A stretch of 9,737 bases of DNA, from contig JAJDES010000242.1 in assembly GCA_029259675.1 (NCBI GenBank), positions 1 through 9,737 on the forward strand, given 5' to 3'. The notes under the pieces are model-generated. The model was given only the letters and a program-made list of their open reading frames with translations, did not search any database and was not told the DNA's origin. A program made the position numbers and the translations under genes. The stretch is from Planctomycetota bacterium (GTDB lineage: Bacteria; Planctomycetota; UBA1135; GCA-002686595). Below, piece by piece: positions 1-6,078 of this stretch; within the stretch, counting starts at the first letter, position 1; the number at the start of each line of letters is the position of its first letter.

Positions 1-178
1 GCCCCGCCCCGACAACCCAGCCCCTCAGACTGACTCCCGCAGCGGGTTGGACGGCTTGGTCGTAGGCAACCGTTACTACGAACGCTAATCCAATTAGGCA
101 ACCGTGCTCCAAGGATGCATCTGTGCCTTCAAGTTCTGACCCATAAGCGTCAGGGCTTGCGAAGAATTGTTGATCCGC

Positions 179-1276
179 TCAATTCGGGCGCTTGCGGGCG
201 ACAACGAGGACTAGACCCGCATCGGGATCCGTCAGTCCCGCCATGGCCCAGCCCGCTCGCAGGGAAAAGAGAGCGCCGGCGGAGGGCTCCGGAGTGGCAT
301 CGAACAGGGTTCCGCCGAAACTGGCGGGCGGCAAGGTGCGCACCCAATCAAAGCCCAATGCGCGCAGCTGCTTGAGCACTCCCGGCAAGGGCAAGATATG
401 TTCAAGCGGGTGCAGGTATTGATCCTCGATCCAAATCCGCTTCTTCTCCGTGTCCAGGTCCTTGCGACGCAGTACCGGGTCGAGCATGCGAATCGGCTTG
501 CCCGTCAGCTTGGATAGTGCGCGGCGCATACAGTGGAAGAGCCTGGCGCGCGTCTCATAGAAACCGAGGATCAAGTATCCATTCGGCGCAACGCATTGTG
601 CGACGCATTCGATTGCCCGTTGCGGGTCGGGTGTGTGGTGCACGACACCGCGACTGATAACCGTTTGAAAGGTGCCGGCGGCTACGGGCAAATCGAAAAT
701 GTCCGAGCGCACGAGTTGCAAATTGGAAATACCCGAGCGATTGCGAAATTCGTCGGCACAGGCCAGCGAAGCTCCGCACCCGTCGATTCCAAGTACGCGC
801 CGCCTGGGACCGGAAAGCGCGAGGAAGGCCGCCAACTGGGCCGTTCCGCAACCGATGTCGATCACTTCGGCGTCGGGCGCAATGGAAGCGTCTAGCGAAA
901 CCAAAAAGGGTGCGCGCCGGGAGCGATCTAATAGCGCGGCGCCGTTGTTGACTTCGCCATAGCCGGGGAAAGGGCTTTTGGTATAGAAGTCTTCAACTTC
1001 AGCAGCTCTCTTTTCGCGGTCGCTAGTGCCAATGTGATCGATGACTCCGGCGCGGCGTTCAAACTTGAAACCGCATTCGGGGCAGGGTGGCGATTGCTCG
1101 AGATTTGTAAAGCAGCGCGGGCAAAAGCCGTGCGCGCGTTGCGTATCCGCGCCGGCTTCCCCGAGCTTGGAACTTCGCCCCTGATTGAGATCAGAAGGCT
1201 CGGACGGGCCGCCGGTGCCGGGCGTCTGCGCGTCCCGAGGGGCATCGCTATCGCCGGCCATCACGGCCTTCGCCAC
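179..1276 (-). CDS. Class I SAM-dependent methyltransferase with N-terminal zinc-ribbon-like segment
   Basis: Predicted cytoplasmic methyltransferase using S-adenosylmethionine; the substrate cannot be read from sequence. Residues 1-48 are low-complexity and probably disordered. Two cysteine pairs follow (CPRC at 52-55, CPEC at 65-68), typical of a small zinc ribbon. An FYTKSPFPGYGE segment (97-108) precedes the Rossmann domain, as in methyltransferases with an N-terminal 'PFPxY' motif. SAM motif I is VIDIGCGTAQLA (138-149), the acidic residue ending strand 2 is D165 (VLGID), and the motif IV/post region reads RGVVHHTPDPQRA (about 209-221), then PNGYLILGFY (231-240). This is the Methyltransf_11/25 pattern. 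The C-terminal ~120 residues are probably a substrate cap and are unfamiliar. The start is uncertain: GTG at 1276 gives 365 aa, while ATG at 1261 with AAGG five bases upstream gives 360 aa. It is divergent from the DUF5989-like gene. Methyltransferase is confident, substrate unknown. Confidence 0.88.
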   Translation of the reverse strand: MAKAVMAGDSDAPRDAQTPGTGGPSEPSDLNQGRSSKLGEAGADTQRAHGFCPRCFTNLEQSPPCPECGFKFERRAGVIDHIGTSDREKRAAEVEDFYTKSPFPGYGEVNNGAALLDRSRRAPFLVSLDASIAPDAEVIDIGCGTAQLAAFLALSGPRRRVLGIDGCGASLACADEFRNRSGISNLQLVRSDIFDLPVAAGTFQTVISRGVVHHTPDPQRAIECVAQCVAPNGYLILGFYETRARLFHCMRRALSKLTGKPIRMLDPVLRRKDLDTEKKRIWIEDQYLHPLEHILPLPGVLKQLRALGFDWVRTLPPASFGGTLFDATPEPSAGALFSLRAGWAMAGLTDPDAGLVLVVARKRPN

Positions 1277-1338
1277 TTTCTAATTCTTGATCTCCGCACA
1301 GTCATTCCCCTGCTAGGATACTTCAGAGGAAGGAACGA

Positions 1339-1524
1339 ATGAAAAGCCAGTTGCGCGCAATTCGGTCAGGATTTACCACCGTTGGAGAGCTCATTCGTGG
1401 GCTTTGGAACGGGCCTTACTGGTGGCTTGTGCCGGTCGTGGCTCTGTTGCTTCCGGCCGCGGTGCTGTTCGTCTTCCTGCAAGCGGTACCGATTGTTGCA
1501 CCTTTTGTTTACACAGTGTTTTGA
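1339..1524 (+). CDS. DUF5989-like small single-pass membrane protein
   Basis: A 61-residue protein with a basic amphipathic N-terminus (MKSQLRAIRSGF), a WNGPYWWLVP juxtamembrane segment, one hydrophobic helix (about 28-50) and a conserved-looking end, VAPFVYTVF (53-61). Known DUF5989 proteins share this layout: a short basic head, 'K/PYWWLLPI', one membrane helix and a terminal 'APFIYTLF'. The function of the family is unknown. Its members are often found beside SxtJ-type membrane proteins and carbamoyltransferases (from memory), but neither partner is visible within this window. The start is well supported by GAGGAAGGA at 1326-1334, about four bases before the ATG. The gene is divergent from the methyltransferase, with about 60 bp between. 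Its TGA stop lies inside the first copy of a 16-bp tandem repeat. Confidence 0.75.
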   Translation: MKSQLRAIRSGFTTVGELIRGLWNGPYWWLVPVVALLLPAAVLFVFLQAVPIVAPFVYTVF

Positions 1525-1565
1525 ACCAAACGGGTTTTGAACCAAACGTGTTTTGAACGAAGAGC
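1518..1565 (+). repeat. 16-bp tandem repeat spanning the DUF5989 stop codon
   Basis: Unit GTTTTGAACCAAACGK occurs at 1518-1533 and 1534-1549, identical over 15 bases. A decayed third copy begins at 1550 (GTTTTGAAC then GAA). The TGA stop of the upstream small gene is the TGA of the first unit, so the gene end lies within the repeat. Each unit has weak dyad symmetry (GTTT...AAAC). It looks like local slippage duplication; a functional role is not shown. Confidence 0.8.
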
Positions 1566-1609
1566 TTTCTGATCGCAGAGTGCTCTAATCGCAGATCGTT
1601 CCGATTGCG
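1561..1609. other. Two adjacent hairpins in the convergent gap 1525-1669
   Basis: Hairpin A (1561-1586) pairs AGAGC with GCTCT, then after a two-base internal mismatch TCTG with CAGA around an ATCG loop. Hairpin B (1590-1609) pairs CGCA with TGCG and, across one bulged G, ATCG with CGAT around a TTC loop. They lie between the ends of two convergent genes (DUF5989-like on +, acidic-tail protein on -), where a bidirectional terminator would be expected. Neither strand shows a U-tract after the stems, so intrinsic termination is uncertain. Confidence 0.4.
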
Positions 1610-1669
1610 GCCCCCGGGAACCGGCGGCGCGAAAGGCGCAGGTGGTTGCCTTCGGCGACCCAAGAAGTC

Positions 1670-1978
1670 TCAGTCTTCTTCGTCGTCCTCTTCGTCTTCA
1701 TCATCATCGTCGTCGTCAAGTTCTTCATTGTTGAAGATGACGGCTTCGCCCTCGACGACGATGACATCGGCAACTTCGCCTTCAATTTCAACGTCACCTT
1801 CGGCGGCGACTATTTTTTGGGCTGGAGCACCTTCTATGACCTTGCGGCGCACAGCCTCCAAATCGTCGTAATCCTCAGGATCCGCACTGTTGAAGACAGT
1901 GACCCGGGCTCCGGGGCGAACGATGATGACGTCGGCGGCATCGCCGGTTATGCGAACGATCGGTTTCTTGCTGGACAT
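1670..1978 (-). CDS. Small protein with internal duplication and poly-acidic C-terminal tail (unrecognised)
   Basis: I do not recognise this 102-residue protein. It has no signal peptide or membrane segment, so it is probably cytoplasmic. Two stretches repeat: GDAADVIIVRPGARVTVFN (12-30) and GEVADVIVVEGEAVIFN (67-83), both reading G-x-x-A-D-V-I-x-V then a turn and V/I-F-N. This suggests two matching beta-hairpins, and the segment EGDVEIEGEVADVIVVEGE has the alternating look of bactofilin-like beta-helix strands (inference). Residues 85-102 are all Asp/Glu except one Leu. Such tails are seen in nucleic-acid mimics, chaperones and cation buffers, but nothing here decides among them. The gene starts 46 bp after the CLC stop on the same strand and is probably co-transcribed. 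No strong ribosome-binding site precedes its ATG. The clean reading frame and the duplication support a real gene. Confidence 0.72.
   Translation of the reverse strand: MSSKKPIVRITGDAADVIIVRPGARVTVFNSADPEDYDDLEAVRRKVIEGAPAQKIVAAEGDVEIEGEVADVIVVEGEAVIFNNEELDDDDDDEDEEDDEED
1673..1726. repeat. GAN trinucleotide-repeat tract encoding the acidic tail
   Basis: On the minus strand this is an almost uninterrupted run of GAT, GAC, GAG and GAA codons (residues 85-102 of the small acidic protein). It includes short identical runs such as three GTC and three ATC triplets on the plus strand. Such triplet tracts can change length by slippage in whole codons, which would lengthen or shorten the tail without a frameshift. 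Confidence 0.7.
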
Positions 1979-2024
1979 GCTTTATTCGCTCAGGAAGACG
2001 TTTGTGGAACTCAAAAAAAGTGAC

Positions 2025-3845
2025 TTAGGACGATTGGCGTTTTAGCTCGCGCAATCGTTTGTGATAGGCGGCTCCCAGATTGTTGCGACCAAGCATCGAC
2101 AGCACGCGCTTGGGATTGTTGGGGTCCACAACTGGAATCTCGTGAATGCTCAGTTCGTTGAGCAGGCGCAAAGCTTCATTGAGGTTGTCGCCCATGCGGA
2201 TCGTCGCGACCCGGTCGACCATGAAATCGCGCACAATGACCAGGTCTTCGATTCCGACCTCGCGAAAGATGCGCCGAATGTCGGAAAGGGAGAAGATCCC
2301 AACGAGCTCATCCTCGGAGTTTACCACCGGAAAGTAGGAGGCCGTTGCGGTGGAGACGATGCTGAGGGCACGTCTCAAGGTTGCATTCTCGCTGACTTTC
2401 ACCAGCTCCCGCTCAAGGTCTACGACGTCCTCGACCTTCATTTTTTCAAGCACGTCGACCACAAAGTCGCCGGCGTGGGCGGGTGAATCGATGGGCGCGT
2501 CTACCTGGGTCTCATAAATCGTCCAGCGCCGTGACAGCACGAGGTTGCCAATGGCAACGAGCATCAAGGGTGCCAGCAATTCGTAGCTGCCTGTCATTTC
2601 GCAGACGATGATCATCGAAGCGATGGGCACCTTGGCCACACCGGCAAAGAACCCGCCCATGCCGACCAGTGCGTAGCAAGAGGGGTTGATGTTCAGGCCC
2701 GGGAACCACACATCCGCCACCGTTCCGACGACGGCTCCCAGGCACGCGCCGATTGCCAGCGATGGAGCGAAGACGCCTCCGGACCCTCCCGATGCAATGG
2801 AGAGGGAAGTGGAGATGATCTTGGCGAAGACGAGGACGGCCAAGACAGGCAATGCAATGGTGCCCGCGATGGCCGAGCGAATGATTTCGTAGCCGCCGAA
2901 AAGCACGCCTTGCTCAGTCGTCAGCTTGCACAGGGCCAAGGCCATGCAGCCGAGGAAGAAGGCGCCCAAGGCGGGTTTAAACGCTCGCGGTATTGGTAGC
3001 TTGGTGAAGTACTTATGGGTGCCCGTGAAAACGCGGATGTAAAGCCAGCCGACAAGTGCGCAGAGCAAAGCCAGCACCATGTAGATAAACAGTTCCCGCG
3101 GATCATTGAACGAAAGGCCGTCCAAGATGGCTCCGTCAATCGGGATGGCGCGCGACTTTCCAGTCAGGGTCTTGAAGGTCGTGTAGGCGACGATCGATGA
3201 GACGATGCAGGGGATGATCGCGTCGCCTTCAAACTCGGGCTTGCGGTAGAGCACTTCGGGTGCGAAGAGGGCTCCTCCCAGGGGCGCGGTGAAAAGAGCC
3301 CCGACGCCGGCAGTGGCGCCCGAAAGCAGGAACACGCGGCGGTCGCGGTGATTGAGCTTCAAGCCGGAGGCGATCGCACTTCCGATCCCGCCGCCGACTT
3401 GGGCTACGGGACCCTCCATTCCGCCCGAGCCACCGGAGCCGACGGTCAGGGCGCTGGCTATGGATTTGACCGCCACAACTCGCTTGCGCGCGTAGCCGTT
3501 TTCCTGGTGGAAGCTGCGAATCAGTTGCTCTGTTCCATGCCCCCCCGCTTCGGGCGCGACGCGCGCAATCAACCAGCCGCCCAGCAAAGCGCCGACAGTC
3601 GGGATGACAAGTATCAGCCACCAATGCCGATCGAGACCGGCGATGGCCTCATTCACGACACCGCCTTGCTCGAGGAAATTGTGTTCCTTGATCAGGTGGA
3701 AGAGCCAGTCGAATCCAACCGCCGCCAAGCCGCCTACAAGGCCGATAATGGTGGCCAAGCCAACCCATTTGCTGACGTATCCAAAGTCGCCCGATCGGAT
3801 CCGATCAAGCAGTGGGTGGGGCTTTTTGGGCGGAGACTCGGACAC
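2025..3845 (-). CDS. CLC-family chloride channel/transporter with C-terminal CBS pair
   Basis: An inner-membrane anion channel or transporter of 606 aa, with the CLC helix bundle at about 25-445 and two CBS domains at about 465-525 and 540-600. Anion-site motifs are visible: GHGTE (102-106, replacing GSGIP), GSGGSGGMEGP (136-146) with gating Glu E144, GGSGGVFAPSL (353-363), and IYE with the pore tyrosine Y444. In APLGGALFAPEVL (187-199), aligned by eye to E. coli ClcA APLAGILFIIEEM, E197 matches E202 but Val198 sits where the proton-path Glu203 lies. CLC channels often have Val there, while H+-coupled antiporters usually have Glu. The CBS pair may sense adenine nucleotides (family knowledge). 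The start is GTG at 3845, preceded by a pyrimidine tract with no Shine-Dalgarno; no in-frame ATG exists before the motifs. A weak -35-like TTGACC lies at 3977-3982, without a good -10. The acidic-tail gene follows downstream. Confidence 0.95.
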   Translation of the reverse strand: MSESPPKKPHPLLDRIRSGDFGYVSKWVGLATIIGLVGGLAAVGFDWLFHLIKEHNFLEQGGVVNEAIAGLDRHWWLILVIPTVGALLGGWLIARVAPEAGGHGTEQLIRSFHQENGYARKRVVAVKSIASALTVGSGGSGGMEGPVAQVGGGIGSAIASGLKLNHRDRRVFLLSGATAGVGALFTAPLGGALFAPEVLYRKPEFEGDAIIPCIVSSIVAYTTFKTLTGKSRAIPIDGAILDGLSFNDPRELFIYMVLALLCALVGWLYIRVFTGTHKYFTKLPIPRAFKPALGAFFLGCMALALCKLTTEQGVLFGGYEIIRSAIAGTIALPVLAVLVFAKIISTSLSIASGGSGGVFAPSLAIGACLGAVVGTVADVWFPGLNINPSCYALVGMGGFFAGVAKVPIASMIIVCEMTGSYELLAPLMLVAIGNLVLSRRWTIYETQVDAPIDSPAHAGDFVVDVLEKMKVEDVVDLERELVKVSENATLRRALSIVSTATASYFPVVNSEDELVGIFSLSDIRRIFREVGIEDLVIVRDFMVDRVATIRMGDNLNEALRLLNELSIHEIPVVDPNNPKRVLSMLGRNNLGAAYHKRLRELKRQSS

Positions 3846-4055
3846 GGTGGGGGGAGGATAGCAACGGGACCCCGCGACCCGGTATGCAGCTTGCCGGGAT
3901 TCGGCGCCAATTTGGATCGGGCCCGATCCCGATTTCGTTGCGAGCCGCAGCCCGTGTGAACGGACTCGGTTGCGCGGGTCAAATGGCTGCCCTCCAGCCG
4001 CGCAATTTGGGCTTGGCCACGCGTTTGGGAAAGCGACGCGAGCGCGAATCTCGAG

Positions 4056-4067
4056 CGGAGCGCTCCG
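4056..4067. repeat. 12-bp perfect palindrome downstream of the CxxC gene
   Basis: CGGAGCGCTCCG reads the same on both strands and lies 28 bp beyond the stop of the 112-residue protein. No T-tract follows on the minus strand, so termination is only a possibility. It could equally be a protein-binding site upstream of the CLC gene, which starts about 210 bp further along on the same strand. Confidence 0.35.
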
Positions 4068-4103
4068 GTGTCTACCCGGGTTCTTCTCCGGTGCCTACTC
4101 GAG
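4063..4103 (-). repeat. Imperfect 18-bp direct repeat duplicating the CxxC gene's 3' end
   Basis: The segments 4063-4080 and 4086-4103 agree at 15 of 18 positions and are offset by 23 bp. The right copy contains the last Glu codon and TAG stop of the 112-residue protein. The left copy preserves a TAG in the same relative place, but it lies outside the gene. This looks like a small local duplication of the gene end. Confidence 0.55.
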
Positions 4104-4433
4104 CGGCTCCCACAGGCGATCGCGTTCGTGCTCCATCTCCGAAAGCACGGTTTGCAGCACCTCACGCCCATTATCCGCCAGCAGGATCGTGTCCAAATTC
4201 AATTGGCAGACGGAGCAAACCGGTCGCGACCCGCGGTAGCTCATGATGTCGAGCTGTTCGAGCACCACGTCTTCGATGCCGTAACGAGCTGCGTCCACGG
4301 GGGTTCCATCTTCGCGGAAACCGAAGAAGGACTTCACGTCTGCGGGAGTGCGCCGACAAATGAAGCAACGGTCGTCGCCCGCGCGGTCGAGGCTTTCGAA
4401 ATAGTTTTGAAAGTGGCGATCCAAGTCACTCAC
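4095..4433 (-). CDS. Small protein with two CxxC pairs, partner of the upstream ATPase (unrecognised)
   Basis: I cannot assign a family to this 112-residue protein. Two cysteine pairs, CFIC (C23, C26) and CSVC (C73, C76), 46 residues apart, suggest one structural zinc site of treble-clef or zinc-ribbon type. There is no HNH-type histidine motif, signal peptide or membrane helix. The N-terminus (MSDLDRHFQNYFESLDRAG) and the C-terminus (about 85-110, highly charged) look helical. The start is GTG at 4433, whose first base is just upstream of the ATPase TGA, giving a 4-bp GTGA overlap. That implies translational coupling and steady co-production with the ATPase, so a physical partnership is a reasonable inference. 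The TAG stop lies within a short duplicated segment. It could be an adaptor, regulator or substrate receptor for the ATPase; the sequence does not say which. Confidence 0.75.
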   Translation of the reverse strand: MSDLDRHFQNYFESLDRAGDDRCFICRRTPADVKSFFGFREDGTPVDAARYGIEDVVLEQLDIMSYRGSRPVCSVCQLNLDTILLADNGREVLQTVLSEMEHERDRLWEPLE

Positions 4434-5788
4434 AGCAATTCTCCCTCGGGGACGCGCTCGACGTGCAAGGGAGAGCTGACCTGCCCGCTCAAGCCGTACT
4501 GCAGCTTGTGAATCACCCCCTCGAAGGCATCTTCGAGTTCTTCCAATTCCCGTTCGAGGCCCGCCAGGGAGCGTGTGTTCTTGGGCATCACAATTGCCGC
4601 GACACCTTGGCCTTCGATCGTCCGGCCCAGGGCGCGCACGAACTTGCCGCCGTGACGTCCGACTTCAATGATTTCGTCGCCCACGAGTTCAGCGGCATCG
4701 CGCGCGAGGTGATCGAGAATGAAGTCGGTGCGCGCTTCATCCATGAGGCGCTCGCGGTCGGGGTGGATGAATTCCTCAAGCACGCGCTTTCCGCGACCGG
4801 CTTCAATCAAGGAAAGGCGAGGCTGTAAGTGGCGGAAGTGAAAGCTGACGAATCGGTCTTGAACGCGGTAAACGCCGCGCCGCGAACGCAGAGGGTCGGG
4901 ATCCGTCAACGGAATCGTGCGGGCGACCAGCGACAATTCGCGCAGCACGTGCAGGTACTTGCTGGCCGTGGTTGAATCGATGCCGACGGTCAGGGCGATG
5001 TCGCCCATGCGTTCGGAGCCGCCTGCGATGGCCTTGAGGATCGAGTTGTAGGTGCTGGGCGTATTCAGCTCGTTGCGCAGTAGAAAGTGCACTTCGTCAA
5101 ACAGGTAGCCCTCTGGCCTCAAGACTTCGCGCAACAGGTTTTCGTCCAGACTGAGCGAGTCGTCGAATCGACGTAGGTATGCGGGCATGCCGCCGACGAT
5201 GGCGTAGGCCAAGAGCCGTTCTTCGACGCCCCAGCGCGAGAAGAAGTTGAGCGTGTCGGGCGGGCGAAGCGGTTCGAGTTTGCGTTGCGCGGTGCGCCTG
5301 CCGAAGAGGGGCGAGCGCTCGGCCAAGACTTCGCGCTCCATGAAGGAAACCTGGGAGCCGCAAAGCACCAACATCAACGAGGAGCTTTTGCCGCGCGTAT
5401 CCCAAAAGCGCTGCAGCAGCGACGGCAATCCCTTGTTGCCTTCGCAGAGGTAGGGGAATTCGTCCAAGACGATGACGAGCCTCTCGTCACCGGTGCGCTC
5501 CGCAACAAAGTTGAGAGCCGCTGCCCAATCGCCGAACTCGAGGCCGTCGACCAAAGGATCATCGAGGGATTCGCGCAGGGCGTCGCGGAAGGAGCGCAGA
5601 TTGTCGCGATCGCGCAATTGAGCCGCCTGGAAGAAGACCGCGCGCTTGCCGCGGCAAAACTGTTGCAGCAGTTCCGTCTTTCCCACGCGGCGCCGGCCGT
5701 AGAGCACGAAGAGTTCAGGTCTGCCCGAAGCGTGTAATTCTTCGAGCACGGCCAGCTCGGTACGTCGTCCCAAAAACTGTTTGTCCAT
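4430..5788 (-). CDS. AAA-superfamily ATP-binding protein (ATPase_2 / DUF234-like)
   Basis: A 452-residue STAND/AAA-type P-loop ATPase of the prokaryotic ATPase_2 (COG1672-like) group. Walker A is GRRRVGKT (31-38) and Walker B is LVIVLDEF (104-111) with D109-E110. A sensor-like strand, LMLVLCGSQVSFM (138-150), and an arginine-bearing EREVLAERSPLFGRR region (151-165) follow. A winged-helix segment at about 245-290 has a recognition-helix pattern (DIALTVGIDSTTASKYLHVL). The C-terminal region resembles DUF234 (YRVQDRFVSFHFRHLQPR, then SLIEAGRGKRVLEEFIHPD). The PD-(D/E)XK-like EID/ECK residues expected in DUF234 are not evident around 365-400, so nuclease activity is doubtful. The start is ATG at 5788; no Shine-Dalgarno is visible because the promoter palindrome ends six bases away. 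The cellular role of this family is poorly known. It is coupled by a GTGA overlap to the CxxC protein. Confidence 0.9.
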   Translation of the reverse strand: MDKQFLGRRTELAVLEELHASGRPELFVLYGRRRVGKTELLQQFCRGKRAVFFQAAQLRDRDNLRSFRDALRESLDDPLVDGLEFGDWAAALNFVAERTGDERLVIVLDEFPYLCEGNKGLPSLLQRFWDTRGKSSSLMLVLCGSQVSFMEREVLAERSPLFGRRTAQRKLEPLRPPDTLNFFSRWGVEERLLAYAIVGGMPAYLRRFDDSLSLDENLLREVLRPEGYLFDEVHFLLRNELNTPSTYNSILKAIAGGSERMGDIALTVGIDSTTASKYLHVLRELSLVARTIPLTDPDPLRSRRGVYRVQDRFVSFHFRHLQPRLSLIEAGRGKRVLEEFIHPDRERLMDEARTDFILDHLARDAAELVGDEIIEVGRHGGKFVRALGRTIEGQGVAAIVMPKNTRSLAGLERELEELEDAFEGVIHKLQYGLSGQVSSPLHVERVPEGELL

Positions 5789-5794
5789 GGCTTG

Positions 5795-5810
5795 TATACG
5801 TCATCGTATA
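5795..5810. promoter_or_regulatory. 16-bp palindromic operator candidate at the ATPase promoter
   Basis: TATACG and CGTATA form a perfect 6-bp inverted repeat around a TCAT spacer, ending 6 bp before the ATPase start codon. The distal half-site is itself the candidate -10 hexamer. A dimeric repressor bound here would block RNA polymerase and start-codon access. Because the ATPase has a winged-helix segment, autoregulation is plausible, but the binder is not identified. Confidence 0.5.
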
Positions 5811-5833
5811 AAGCTCTTTTGGGCGGCAATCAA
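5805..5833 (-). promoter_or_regulatory. Sigma70-like promoter for the ATPase/CxxC operon
   Basis: On the minus strand, TTGATT (plus 5828-5833) and TATACG (plus 5805-5810) are separated by 17 bp. Initiation about seven bases downstream of the -10 would leave a leader of only about 10 nt before the ATG at 5788, explaining the absence of a ribosome-binding site. Translation would then be leaderless or nearly so. Confidence 0.5.
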
Positions 5834-6078
5834 GCTTGCTTCAAGTCGCTGGAATCGCCTGGCTCGAATCGTTCGCAGGGAGGATCAGCGGCAGTGACCA
5901 CGTTCGCTTGGGGCCGGAACCTTTGTTCCGCCGCGGCTGTGGGCTGCGCGAGCATTCCCCAAGCAGCATCTGTGCGCCCAAGAGCGCGATATTGCACGCC
6001 TTTGTATGGAGCAGGCAACAGGATTGCTTCGGCGTCTTTTCCGGTGACTGTCTGGATACACGGTTCTAGGTGGGGCAG

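Noticed and set aside
1518..1565. Possible CRISPR array
   Set aside because: The units abut directly without spacers and are only 16 bp long, so this is a tandem repeat.
3348..3959. 203-residue plus-strand open frame
   Set aside because: It is antisense to the CLC gene, whose motifs are unmistakable, and its own translation has no domain features.
3734..4171. 145-residue minus-strand open frame between the CLC and CxxC genes
   Set aside because: It overlaps both real genes in another frame and is Arg/Ser-rich in the way of shadow frames; the gap is better read as a regulatory or intergenic region.
5830..6018. 62-residue minus-strand open frame upstream of the ATPase
   Set aside because: No domain is recognisable, and it lies in the gap that holds the ATPase promoter.
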